Of a stretch of 14,272 nucleotides of DNA, positions 7,344 to 14,203 are shown piece after piece; position 1 is the first letter of the stretch; the number at the start of each line of letters is the position of its first letter. Origin of the DNA: Alkalimonas sp. (GTDB lineage Bacteria; Pseudomonadota; Gammaproteobacteria; Enterobacterales; Alteromonadaceae); the NCBI GenBank assembly GCA_022565655.1, contig JAIUMG010000045.1:1-14272 (forward strand), read 5' to 3'. The notes under the pieces are model-generated. The model saw nothing but the letters and a program-made list of their open reading frames with translations, ran no database searches and was not told the DNA's origin. The translations under genes were made by a program, and so were the position numbers.

Positions 7344-7901
7344 ATGCAAACATTACAGCACCATTTTTTGATTGCGATGCCATCGTTACAAGATCCATTC
7401 TTTCATCGCAGCGTCACCTACATTTGCGAACACAACGCCGAAGGTGCCATGGGCATTGTTATTAACCACCCGCTGAAAGCCACTGTCGGTGAGTTACTCA
7501 AGCAACTGGACATCCAATTCGATAGCAGTAACAAAATTACCGAGCAAGAAGTCTGTGCCGGAGGCCCGGTTCAAGCCGATCGTGGCTTTGTGCTTCACAG
7601 TGCAAGGCCTGGCTATGAGAGTAGTCTGGCACTGGAAGATGAGCTGATGATCACCACATCCAAAGATATTTTGCAGCAACTTACCTCTGAAGAGGCCCCA
7701 AAGAAATTTCTGTTGGCACTGGGGTACGCCGGCTGGACACCGGGCCAGCTGGAACAGGAAATCGTCGATAATTCCTGGCTGGTGATCCCGGCAGACCCGA
7801 CCATTATCTTTGATATGGCGCACGATGTTAAATGGGAAGCGGCCACCAAAAGCATGGGCATCGAAACCTGGCAACTGAGCAATGATGTAGGCCGGGCCTG
7901 A
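7344..7901 (+). CDS. yqgE: YqgE/AlgH family protein, 185 aa
   Basis: Member of the UPF0301/YqgE-AlgH family, a conserved cytosolic protein without an established biochemical function; the Pseudomonas name AlgH derives from an alginate phenotype. Family hallmarks are the N-terminus LQHHFLIAMPSLQDPFFHRS, YICEHNAEGAMGIVINHPL, the GGPVQADRGFVLH block, and ALGYAGWTPGQLEQEI with NSWLV. The length matches E. coli YqgE (187 aa). GAGG at 7335-7338 gives a good ribosome-binding site. Its TGA stop overlaps the ATG of ruvX by one base, indicating translational coupling. The gshB-yqgE-ruvX order is widely conserved in gammaproteobacteria. Confidence 0.95.
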   Translation: MQTLQHHFLIAMPSLQDPFFHRSVTYICEHNAEGAMGIVINHPLKATVGELLKQLDIQFDSSNKITEQEVCAGGPVQADRGFVLHSARPGYESSLALEDELMITTSKDILQQLTSEEAPKKFLLALGYAGWTPGQLEQEIVDNSWLVIPADPTIIFDMAHDVKWEAATKSMGIETWQLSNDVGRA

Positions 7902-8341
7902 TGACGACGAACCAGCAAGCTGCCAACACCAAGCATCGTTCCATCCTGACCTTTGATTATGGCACCAAGAGTATCGGCGTAGCCATTGGTCAGGAGCTAA
8001 CCGGCAGCGCCCGTTTGTTGCCCGCCCTCAAAGCACGTGATGGCATCCCGGATTGGGAGCAGATTGCCGCGCTTCTCAAAGAGTGGCAGCCAGATCTTTT
8101 GCTGGTTGGTTTGCCGCTGAATATGGATGGCAGCGAACAAGACTTTACCGTCCGGACGCGCAAATTTGCTAACCGCTTGCATGGCCGTTTCGGTTTACCG
8201 GTTGAGCTGCATGATGAGCGCCTGACAACCGCCGATGCTCGCCAGCAACTGTTTGACGAAGGTGGCTTTCGTAACCTGAGCAAAGACAAGGTCGATAGCC
8301 TATCTGCTCGAATCATTTTTGAGAGTTGGTATGAACGCTAG
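7901..8341 (+). CDS. ruvX: RuvX/YqgF pre-16S rRNA nuclease, 146 aa
   Basis: RNase H-fold (RuvC-like) nuclease implicated in 5'-end maturation of pre-16S rRNA; older annotations call it a putative Holliday junction resolvase. Visible motifs are FDYGTKSIGVAIG (18-30, catalytic D19), LVGLPLNMDGSE (68-79), HDERLTTADA (104-113) and KVDSLSA (130-136, D132). Thus all acidic active-site positions are present. The N-terminus carries about 8 more residues than the E. coli protein (138 aa). The start ATG overlaps the yqgE stop (TGATG), and a clear Shine-Dalgarno site is missing, consistent with coupling. Its 3' end overlaps the next gene by 11 bases. Confidence 0.96.
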   Translation: MTTNQQAANTKHRSILTFDYGTKSIGVAIGQELTGSARLLPALKARDGIPDWEQIAALLKEWQPDLLLVGLPLNMDGSEQDFTVRTRKFANRLHGRFGLPVELHDERLTTADARQQLFDEGGFRNLSKDKVDSLSARIIFESWYER

Positions 8342-8576
8342 CAGCCCCAACCCAGTCATTGAGCCCGGTTATTACCAACACTACAAGGGCCCATACTATC
8401 AGGTACTTGATGTAGCCCGGCATAGCGAAACTGAAGAGTGGCTGGTGATTTACCGGCCTATGTATGGTGAACAAGCACTATGGGCTCGGCCTGTAGCCAT
8501 GTTTAACGAGCTGGTCGATCTGCAAGGCCAGCAAGTGCCTCGCTTTCGCTTTCTGGGGAATGAGCTACCCGCATAG
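8331..8576 (+). CDS. DUF1653 family protein, 81 aa
   Basis: Small soluble protein of the DUF1653 family, function unknown. The family pattern is clear: GYYQHYKGPYYQVLDVARHSETEEWLVIYRPMYGEQALWARPVAMF at residues 13-58, with the typical HYKG, VARHSET, Y..MYGE and LW.RP elements. ATG 8331 is preferred over the in-frame TTG at 8319 because GAGAG (8321-8325) stands at proper distance. The start lies inside the end of ruvX in another frame, implying translational coupling. It is probably the last gene of the rsmE-gshB-yqgE-ruvX run, although no terminator is evident after it. Confidence 0.9.
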   Translation: MNASSPNPVIEPGYYQHYKGPYYQVLDVARHSETEEWLVIYRPMYGEQALWARPVAMFNELVDLQGQQVPRFRFLGNELPA

Positions 8577-8742
8577 AATACCTTTTCATGCCCTTGCAAC
8601 CGCAAATCCCCTCAATTGACCGCTTATCATTTTTCTTACTCATACCAAAACAACTCACGCTAACATCCACGCTGTAGTTTCAAACAAGCGATTGCAAAAT
8701 ATCGTTACATTTTACTTTTTAGTGAATACATCGGAGCGTGAT

Positions 8743-8919
8743 ATGTTTGAATCGTCAGAGTGGGTATACATGTTTGAACAAAGTAGCCTGGGGAAAATTG
8801 CCATCGCCAACATCCCGGCTGGCTTTTCGGTCATTGCCTGGTGCGCTTTAATAGGCGTCGCTTTTAGTGGCAAATTGTTGACGAAAAAATCATTGGATAA
8901 AAACGGAGTTAAACCATGA
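8743..8919 (+). CDS. Small single-span membrane protein, 58 aa, unknown family
   Basis: I do not recognise the family. ATG 8743 has a strong GGAG site (8733-8736) with 6-nt spacing, so it is preferred to the in-frame TTG at 8692. The sequence has an acidic/aromatic N-terminus (MFESSEWVYMFEQSS), a hydrophobic segment from about residue 18 to 45 (IAIANIPAGFSVIAWCALIG and following), and a basic tail with four lysines, suggesting one membrane span with the C-terminus inside. Its TGA overlaps the ATG of the Yip1-family gene (ATGA, 8916-8919), strong evidence of translational coupling and a real gene. Given the shared operon it could be an accessory subunit of the Yip1 protein or of the ABC exporter encoded downstream. 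That role is inference. Confidence 0.75.
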   Translation: MFESSEWVYMFEQSSLGKIAIANIPAGFSVIAWCALIGVAFSGKLLTKKSLDKNGVKP

Positions 8920-9611
8920 GTAAAAATGTAACACAGGCGCTGCTTGATATTTATGTCGCGCCCAAACAAGTATTTGATACCTTACCGGAGAAAAAAGGCT
9001 GGAGTTGGGTTGCTCTGCTGCTGATGATCGTGATCAGTTCAATCAGTATGTGGTGGTTTTATGCAGGCATGAGCCCAGAATGGATTGTCGAGCAACAAAT
9101 AGCACAAACGGCCCACAACATGACACCAGCTGAAATCGAACAAAGCCGTGCTGTCATGGGGCAGATGGCCGATAAAACCGGTATTTTTGCTGTTGGTGGC
9201 GCGGTGATCATGACACCAATTATGCTGGCAATTATGGCAGTCTATCTGATGCTGGTGGGAAACCCGGGCCAAAAGCGCTCTTATGGTGATTGGTATGCCA
9301 TGACAGTATGGAGCAATATGCCTGTGATTCTGAACATGTTGGGTCTTATGGTTCTAGTATTGATCAGTAGTGATCCCAACATGCCATTGAACACTGCGAA
9401 TTATCTATCCGTGAACCAATTGCTATTAGGGTTAGAGCCTGATCAACCTTGGTACACCTGGGCTGAAAGCCTAAACCTTATCTATATATGGGTTAGTGCA
9501 TTATTTGCGGTTGGCCTGCATAGTTGGAGCAACTTCAGCCCGGCAAAAAGTGCGGTGCTGGCTGCTTTACCCATGCTGGTAATTTTTGGTCTTTGGGCTG
9601 TATTAATTTAA
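8916..9611 (+). CDS. Yip1-family integral membrane protein, 231 aa
   Basis: Predicted inner-membrane protein of the Yip1 domain type; bacterial members have no established function. About five membrane spans are visible: 29-50, 90-115, 127-151, 183-203 and 211-231. A polar loop at 51-89 lies between spans one and two. The N-terminal block QALLDIYVAPKQVFDTLPEKKGWSW follows a pattern common in bacterial Yip1 proteins (short amphipathic helix, P..F, then W before the first span). GGAG at 8905-8908 precedes the ATG, and the start overlaps the stop of the 58-aa gene by 4 bases. The HlyD-like gene begins 22 bases downstream, so it sits second in an exporter operon and may help assemble or modulate it. 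Confidence 0.8.
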   Translation: MSKNVTQALLDIYVAPKQVFDTLPEKKGWSWVALLLMIVISSISMWWFYAGMSPEWIVEQQIAQTAHNMTPAEIEQSRAVMGQMADKTGIFAVGGAVIMTPIMLAIMAVYLMLVGNPGQKRSYGDWYAMTVWSNMPVILNMLGLMVLVLISSDPNMPLNTANYLSVNQLLLGLEPDQPWYTWAESLNLIYIWVSALFAVGLHSWSNFSPAKSAVLAALPMLVIFGLWAVLI

Positions 9612-9633
9612 ATCGAGTCAACGGAAGCAACCG

Positions 9634-10785
9634 ATGAAAAAAGTGCTGATATTTGCCGTGATTGTCGCTGTGCTGATCGGAATGATCAGTCTAAGTCAGT
9701 ACCGCAAGCAACAACAAACCACGACGGTCACTACGGCCTTAGTCACCGAAGGTAGTCTGGCCGATAGCATTTTGGCATCGGGTAATCTGGAGTTTAATAC
9801 CCAAATCCAGATCCGTTCAGAAGTTACGGGCCGGGTGTTGGATGTGTTGGTGGAGGAAGGCGATATGGTTGAAAAAGGCCAAATTCTGATGCGGCTCGAT
9901 TCCACCGCCTTCGAAGCAGATGTCAGCCGTACCCGTGCCCTGGTGCGCAGTCAGGAAATTGATATTGAGCGCGCCAAGGCACAACTTGCCGACCTGAAAC
10001 GCCAGTTTGAGCGGCAACAACAGATGTACAATAGTGGTTTAATCCAGCAAGAAACCATCGACAGTCTGCAAAGCCAGCTTGATATTGCTCACATTAATAT
10101 CCAGGCAGCGGAAGCGGCTTTGCAACAGGGCCAGGCCAGCCTGGCGATGGCAGAGGATAACCTGAGTAAAACCATCTATCGGGCACCCATTTCCGGCCTG
10201 CTTTCGACGGTGGATATCAAACCAGGTGAAACCGTGATTGCCGGCAGCACCAATATTATTGGTAGCCCGCTGATGACATTGGCCGACCCCAGTGCCATTT
10301 TGGCAGAGCTTCGGGTTGATGAAGCCGATATTGCCAATGTGCATATTGGCCAGCAAGCCGAAGTTTATGCCGCTGCCTATCCGCATCAGGCAATCCATGG
10401 CGAAGTCATTCAAATTGCCACCTCGGCCCGTTATATGAACCAAAGCCAGAGCTTGTCATTTCGGGTCAAGGTGTTGTTGCAACCTGAAGATATTGCGCTT
10501 TATCCAGGCATGAGCTGCCGGGCCGAGATCATCATGTCACAGCAAGAGAATAGCTTGCAGGTACCGATAGCTGCCGTTCAGCGCAATAATGAAGAATACT
10601 ATGTCTGGACAGTCCAGGATGACCAGGCCACTAAAAAAGCAGTTACCCTTGGCATGGCCACCGATATTGCACAGGAAGTCATATCGGGTTTGCAGTTGGG
10701 TGATGAAGTCATCGTAGGGCCAGCCAGAACCATGCTTGGCCTTACTGAAGGACGACGCCTGACCGCCGAACGGCAGGACCACTGA
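9634..10785 (+). CDS. MacA/HlyD-type periplasmic adaptor (membrane fusion protein), 383 aa
   Basis: Periplasmic adaptor subunit that would link an inner-membrane ABC transporter to an outer-membrane channel. An N-terminal signal anchor (about residues 4-20, VLIFAVIVAVLIGMISL) precedes the periplasmic part. The lipoyl/barrel-sandwich half-motifs occur at 60-90 (RSEVTGRVLDVLVEEGDMVEKGQ) and 183-205 (RAPISGLLSTVDIKPGETV), flanking a coiled-coil hairpin from about 95 to 180. A beta-barrel domain (about 220-300) and a membrane-proximal domain (about 305-370) follow. No lipobox cysteine is present. GGAAG at 9623-9627 supports the ATG. The next gene begins one base after the stop. Overall organisation fits MacA of the MacAB-TolC system; the substrate is unknown. 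Confidence 0.93.
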   Translation: MKKVLIFAVIVAVLIGMISLSQYRKQQQTTTVTTALVTEGSLADSILASGNLEFNTQIQIRSEVTGRVLDVLVEEGDMVEKGQILMRLDSTAFEADVSRTRALVRSQEIDIERAKAQLADLKRQFERQQQMYNSGLIQQETIDSLQSQLDIAHINIQAAEAALQQGQASLAMAEDNLSKTIYRAPISGLLSTVDIKPGETVIAGSTNIIGSPLMTLADPSAILAELRVDEADIANVHIGQQAEVYAAAYPHQAIHGEVIQIATSARYMNQSQSLSFRVKVLLQPEDIALYPGMSCRAEIIMSQQENSLQVPIAAVQRNNEEYYVWTVQDDQATKKAVTLGMATDIAQEVISGLQLGDEVIVGPARTMLGLTEGRRLTAERQDH

Positions 10786-10786
10786 T

Positions 10787-11497
10787 ATGAGCCAAGCCGT
10801 GATCCAACTGCAACAAGTGAGTAAAAGTTACTTAATGGCCGATGAAACCTTTTTTGCCCTGAAGCAGGTGGATCTGGCCATTACCGAGAACGACTATGTC
10901 GCTATCATTGGCCCTTCCGGCTCGGGAAAATCAACCCTGATGAATATACTCGGCTGCCTGGATACACCAAGCTCAGGCCACTACCAATTGGCTAACCGGG
11001 ATGTCTCTATGCTGGATGAAGCTGAGCTGGCTGAATTACGAAACGAAGCCGTTGGCTTTATTTTTCAAAGCTTTAACCTGCTACCCCGGGCGACCGTACT
11101 TGCCAATGTGATGCAACCGCTGGTGTACCGGGTGATGGCGAATAGCCAGCGTAAAGCACTAGCACTTGAAGCGTTACAACGCGTGGGCCTGGCCGATAAA
11201 ACCGGCCATCTCCCCAACCAGCTGTCTGGTGGCCAGCGCCAGCGCGTTGCCATAGCCAGAGCTCTGGTGACCAAACCACGGATCTTACTTGGCGATGAGC
11301 CAACAGGAAACCTCGATAGTAAAACCACCAAGGATATTATGGCGCTGTTTGATCAACTGCATCAGGAAGGGCATACCATTATTCTGGTGACCCACGAGCA
11401 GGATATTGCCGAGCATTGCCAGCGCGTGATCCGTTTGGTCGATGGGCAAATTGAACAGGATTTTCGTAATCAGCACGGAGTCGCTGCTCATGTTTAA
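10787..11497 (+). CDS. ABC transporter ATPase, MacB/LolD type, 236 aa
   Basis: Cytoplasmic ATP-binding subunit that would power the permease encoded next. Motifs in order are Walker A GPSGSGKST (42-50), Q-loop FIFQSFNLL (91-99), signature LSGGQRQRVAIARAL (146-160), Walker B ILLGDEP (166-172) with D-loop GNLDSKT, and the switch histidine in VTHEQD (H203). All are intact. The GNLDSKT and SFNLLPR elements are typical of the MacB/LolD/FtsE branch of mechanotransmission-type transporters. AGGA at 10775-10778 precedes the start. The ATPase and permease are separate proteins here, unlike E. coli MacB where they are fused. Its 3' end overlaps the permease gene by 8 bases. Confidence 0.96.
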   Translation: MSQAVIQLQQVSKSYLMADETFFALKQVDLAITENDYVAIIGPSGSGKSTLMNILGCLDTPSSGHYQLANRDVSMLDEAELAELRNEAVGFIFQSFNLLPRATVLANVMQPLVYRVMANSQRKALALEALQRVGLADKTGHLPNQLSGGQRQRVAIARALVTKPRILLGDEPTGNLDSKTTKDIMALFDQLHQEGHTIILVTHEQDIAEHCQRVIRLVDGQIEQDFRNQHGVAAHV

Positions 11498-12728
11498 ATG
11501 GTTTCATGCCAGCTTTGAAGGCAGCAAAGCCGCCTTTGCTTCCATACGCGCGCATGCCCTTCGCAGTGCTTTAACTACGCTGGGTATTATTATTGGCGTG
11601 GCCGCGGTGATTACTGTGGTCGCCATCATGCAGGGGCTTAGCCATAGCATCACCAGTCAGTTGGATGATCTTGGCAGTGATATGATCACGCTACGTGCCT
11701 ATACACCCACCAATCAGCAAATGCTCGGCATTCATAACCGGCTGCATTACGACGATTTTCTGCTGCTGAAAAGCCGGGTGCAAAATGTCGAAGACATGAC
11801 TGCTACCATGCAGGCATTCAGCATGGGATCGCAGGTGCAATATGGCCGTAATACCGCGCAATCGCAAATCATCGGTACCGATAGCAGTTACCAGAATGTG
11901 GTTCGGGTTTACCCGGAGTTGGGTCGATTTTTATCCAGCAGCGATGATGATCGTCGCCGCCGGGTAGCTTTTATCGGTTCGTCGTTAATTCAACAACTGG
12001 ATTTACCAGATAATCCCGTTGGTGAATTTATTAACCTGTCGGGTGACTGGTTTCGCATTATTGGTGTGGCAGAGTCACGCGGTAGCTTGTTTGGTTTTGA
12101 TCAGGACAACTATATTATTGCGCCTTTCAGCACCATTCGAGCGCTGAGTGGTGAACGTGCAGCCAGAAATATCGACGTGATGTTTCGACCGGCCGCAGGC
12201 GCCGACCCGCAGCAAATCCAACAGCAAATGCGCGCCATTCTGCGCCAGCACTATAAACTGGCGGCCGATGCGCCAGACCCCTTTGAGTTCGTTAGTGCAG
12301 AGCGAATGATAGAGCAATTTAATACCATTACCCGCAGTATTACCCTGGTTGCCGGTGGTGTAGTTAGTATCAGCTTGTTGGTTGGCGGTATCGGGGTAAT
12401 GAATATCATGCTGGTCTCGGTGACAGAGCGTACCCGCGAAATTGGTATTGTTAAAGCATTGGGTGCGACCCCACAGTTTATTTTAATCCAGTTTTTGGTA
12501 GAGGCACTGGTACTGTCGTTGTTTGGTGGCATTATTGGCTTGGCACTGGGTGCCGGCGTAGCTAGCTTTATTGGCTTGTTGTTGCCTGCTATGCCCGATG
12601 CACTGGTGCCTTTATGGGCCATCATGCTGGCGATTGGTTTTACCACATTAATTGGTGTGGTCTTTGGCCTGGCTCCAGCGATTAAAGCCTCGCGTTTAAA
12701 CCCCATTGATGCGCTACGCTATGAATAA
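11490..12728 (+). CDS. ABC transporter permease, FtsX/MacB type, 412 aa
   Basis: Inner-membrane permease of the MacB/LolC/FtsX family. Membrane span 1 (about 28-50) is followed by a large periplasmic domain (about 51-280, MacB_PCD-like) and three C-terminal spans at about 283-310, 330-362 and 374-396. The hallmark loop VTERTREIGIVKALGAT (311-327) couples to the ATPase, and the family ending P..AL.YE is present (NPIDALRYE). ATG 11490 follows GGAG (11477-11480) and makes the protein begin at MFKWFHAS, as expected for the family; an in-frame upstream start at 11442 would extend deep into the ATPase gene. The product would form a dimer with the ATPase and contact the adaptor, as in MacAB. No TolC-like gene is in the window. 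No terminator is obvious after its stop. Confidence 0.95.
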   Translation: MFKWFHASFEGSKAAFASIRAHALRSALTTLGIIIGVAAVITVVAIMQGLSHSITSQLDDLGSDMITLRAYTPTNQQMLGIHNRLHYDDFLLLKSRVQNVEDMTATMQAFSMGSQVQYGRNTAQSQIIGTDSSYQNVVRVYPELGRFLSSSDDDRRRRVAFIGSSLIQQLDLPDNPVGEFINLSGDWFRIIGVAESRGSLFGFDQDNYIIAPFSTIRALSGERAARNIDVMFRPAAGADPQQIQQQMRAILRQHYKLAADAPDPFEFVSAERMIEQFNTITRSITLVAGGVVSISLLVGGIGVMNIMLVSVTERTREIGIVKALGATPQFILIQFLVEALVLSLFGGIIGLALGAGVASFIGLLLPAMPDALVPLWAIMLAIGFTTLIGVVFGLAPAIKASRLNPIDALRYE

Positions 12729-12886
12729 CACCAGCTCAATCTGGCGCCAGCACTGGCAACTGACCATAGCAAAACCGCCAGGCGCAGCAATTACGGTTGC
12801 TATTCAGTAGCTTATAATGAGCACCAAAATCTGTACACTTTTTCACCAAATTTATTGATACAGAACAAAGTAAAACCGCCACAGTT

Positions 12887-12895
12887 TGCTATAAC
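12887..12895 (+). promoter_or_regulatory. Candidate extended -10 promoter for glgC
   Basis: TGC followed by TATAAC (TG at 12887-12888, hexamer 12890-12895) forms an extended -10 element about 38 bases before the upstream mini-frame. A second possible -10, a perfect TATAAT, is at 12813-12818 but lacks a recognisable -35. Together they suggest that glgC has its own promoter(s) rather than depending on the exporter operon. Confidence 0.4.
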
Positions 12896-12932
12896 TAGGA
12901 TCCCTTTAGCGGCAACTCATAGGATAGCGAAC

Positions 12933-12962
12933 ATGGCTTGTTCAGCACAGACCACAGCATGA
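12933..12962 (+). CDS. Possible 9-codon upstream frame coupled to glgC
   Basis: ATG 12933 has AGGA (12921-12924) at 8-nt spacing and opens a frame reading MACSAQTTA, whose TGA (12960-12962) overlaps the ATG of glgC (12959) in an ATGA junction. The glgC ATG itself has no visible Shine-Dalgarno sequence, so ribosomes may reach it by termination-reinitiation. Whether the peptide matters is unknown, and the frame could be fortuitous. Confidence 0.4.
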   Translation: MACSAQTTA

Positions 12963-14188
12963 ACACCAGCAGAGTCCAGACAAAGCTCCTTTCCATTGTA
13001 CTGGCCGGTGGTAAAGGAAACCGTTTGCGCCCTTTAACCAGCCATTGCGCTAAACCGGCGATCCCTTTCGCTGGGCATTATCGTATTATTGATTTCGTTC
13101 TAAGCAATTGCATTAACTCTGGCTGTCATGATGTCTTGCTGCTGAGCCAGTACCAGGCATCCGGCTTGCATCAGTATCTGCAACAACACTGGTTGTTAAA
13201 CAGCAATGCTGCAGACATTCAACTGATCGCTGCACCAGCCGATGCTAATACAGGCACAGCAGGTGCGGTGTATCAGCAACTGCCACGCATTGCCAGCAGT
13301 TCAGCAACGCATTTGTGTGTGCTAAGTGCTGATCACGTGTACAAAATGGATTTCCGCCAAATGCTGGATTTTCATGAAAACAAACAAGCTTGCTTAACTG
13401 TGGCCGCGATCCCCGTTCCGGTCGGCCTGGCACATCATTTTGGCGTGATCGCAGTCAATAGCGATGGACGGATGACCGGCTTTATTGAGAAGCCATCGCC
13501 TGAGCAAGCACAGCAAATGGCTGATCAACGCGGCATGGTGCTGGCATCGATGGGCAACTACATTTTTAACCGCCACTGTCTGCTCAAGGTACTGAAGCAA
13601 GATGCTGTTCAGCATGACTCAGCCCACGATTTTGGTCATGACATTATTCCACGCATGTACCCGGATGAGCCGGTGTATGTTTATGATTTTTCCGCCAACA
13701 TGATTCCTGGGGAAGACGATACTCGGGCTCATTACTGGCGTGATGTGGGTACCTTGGATGCTTTTTATCAGGCCCATATGGACTTGCTTGGTCCCTGCCC
13801 TAAAGTCCGCCTAGCCAATCAATCCTGGCCCATTGCGGGGCCTGTCGAAGCCTTGCCGCCAAGCTACATTGCAGGCTCTGAACATGCTGAGTTGCACAAC
13901 TGCTTGCTTTCTGCCGGCTGTGAACTGGCCAATGCACGTATCCGACATAGCGTTCTTGGTCCCAGTTGTCGGATCCACCAACAGGCTCAGCTGGATCATT
14001 GCGTGTTATTGGGCCATGTTGACGTAGGCGCAGGTGCTCGGTTGCAAAACTGCATTATTGCCGAGCACAGCAGCATTGCGCCTTACAGCTTAATTGGCCA
14101 CGACCCAGATATAGACCGACAACGTTTTGAGTGCACCGAGTCAGGAATTGTGGTGGTGCCAGCCAATAGTCGTGTGGGTTATCACTAA
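12959..14188 (+). CDS. glgC: Glucose-1-phosphate adenylyltransferase (GlgC), 409 aa
   Basis: Cytosolic enzyme making ADP-glucose and pyrophosphate from ATP and glucose-1-phosphate, the committed step of bacterial glycogen synthesis. The nucleotidyltransferase domain shows LAGGKGNRLRPLT (15-27), RIIDFVLSNCINSG (42-55), the metal aspartate in SADHVYKMD (D125), the glucose-1-P lysine in FIEKP (K178) and YWRDVGTLDAF (259-269). A left-handed beta-helix domain follows from about 290. Catalytic residues correspond to those of E. coli GlgC, but the positions equivalent to activator-site K39 and R40 are H29 and C30, and the W-Y-R before GTADAV (Y114 region) is replaced by A-N-T before GTAGAV. The start is uncertain: ATG 12959 lacks a Shine-Dalgarno site, and a TTG at 12938 in the same frame is 13 bases from AGGA, too far. 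No other glg gene is in the window. Confidence 0.92.
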   Translation: MNTSRVQTKLLSIVLAGGKGNRLRPLTSHCAKPAIPFAGHYRIIDFVLSNCINSGCHDVLLLSQYQASGLHQYLQQHWLLNSNAADIQLIAAPADANTGTAGAVYQQLPRIASSSATHLCVLSADHVYKMDFRQMLDFHENKQACLTVAAIPVPVGLAHHFGVIAVNSDGRMTGFIEKPSPEQAQQMADQRGMVLASMGNYIFNRHCLLKVLKQDAVQHDSAHDFGHDIIPRMYPDEPVYVYDFSANMIPGEDDTRAHYWRDVGTLDAFYQAHMDLLGPCPKVRLANQSWPIAGPVEALPPSYIAGSEHAELHNCLLSAGCELANARIRHSVLGPSCRIHQQAQLDHCVLLGHVDVGAGARLQNCIIAEHSSIAPYSLIGHDPDIDRQRFECTESGIVVVPANSRVGYH

Positions 14189-14203
14189 CCGGATGTTCAT
14201 GCA

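Noticed and set aside
11442..11489. Longer permease start inside the ATPase gene
   Set aside because: The extension has no family match, whereas ATG 11490 has GGAG nearby and gives a normal MacB-like N-terminus.
12251..12706. Minus-strand frame of 151 codons inside the permease gene
   Set aside because: It is antisense to the conserved C-terminal membrane domain, is low in complexity, and has no recognisable motif.
12938..12958. TTG start for GlgC
   Set aside because: The spacing from AGGA is 13 bases, too long, and the added residues have no clear family match; kept only as a possibility.
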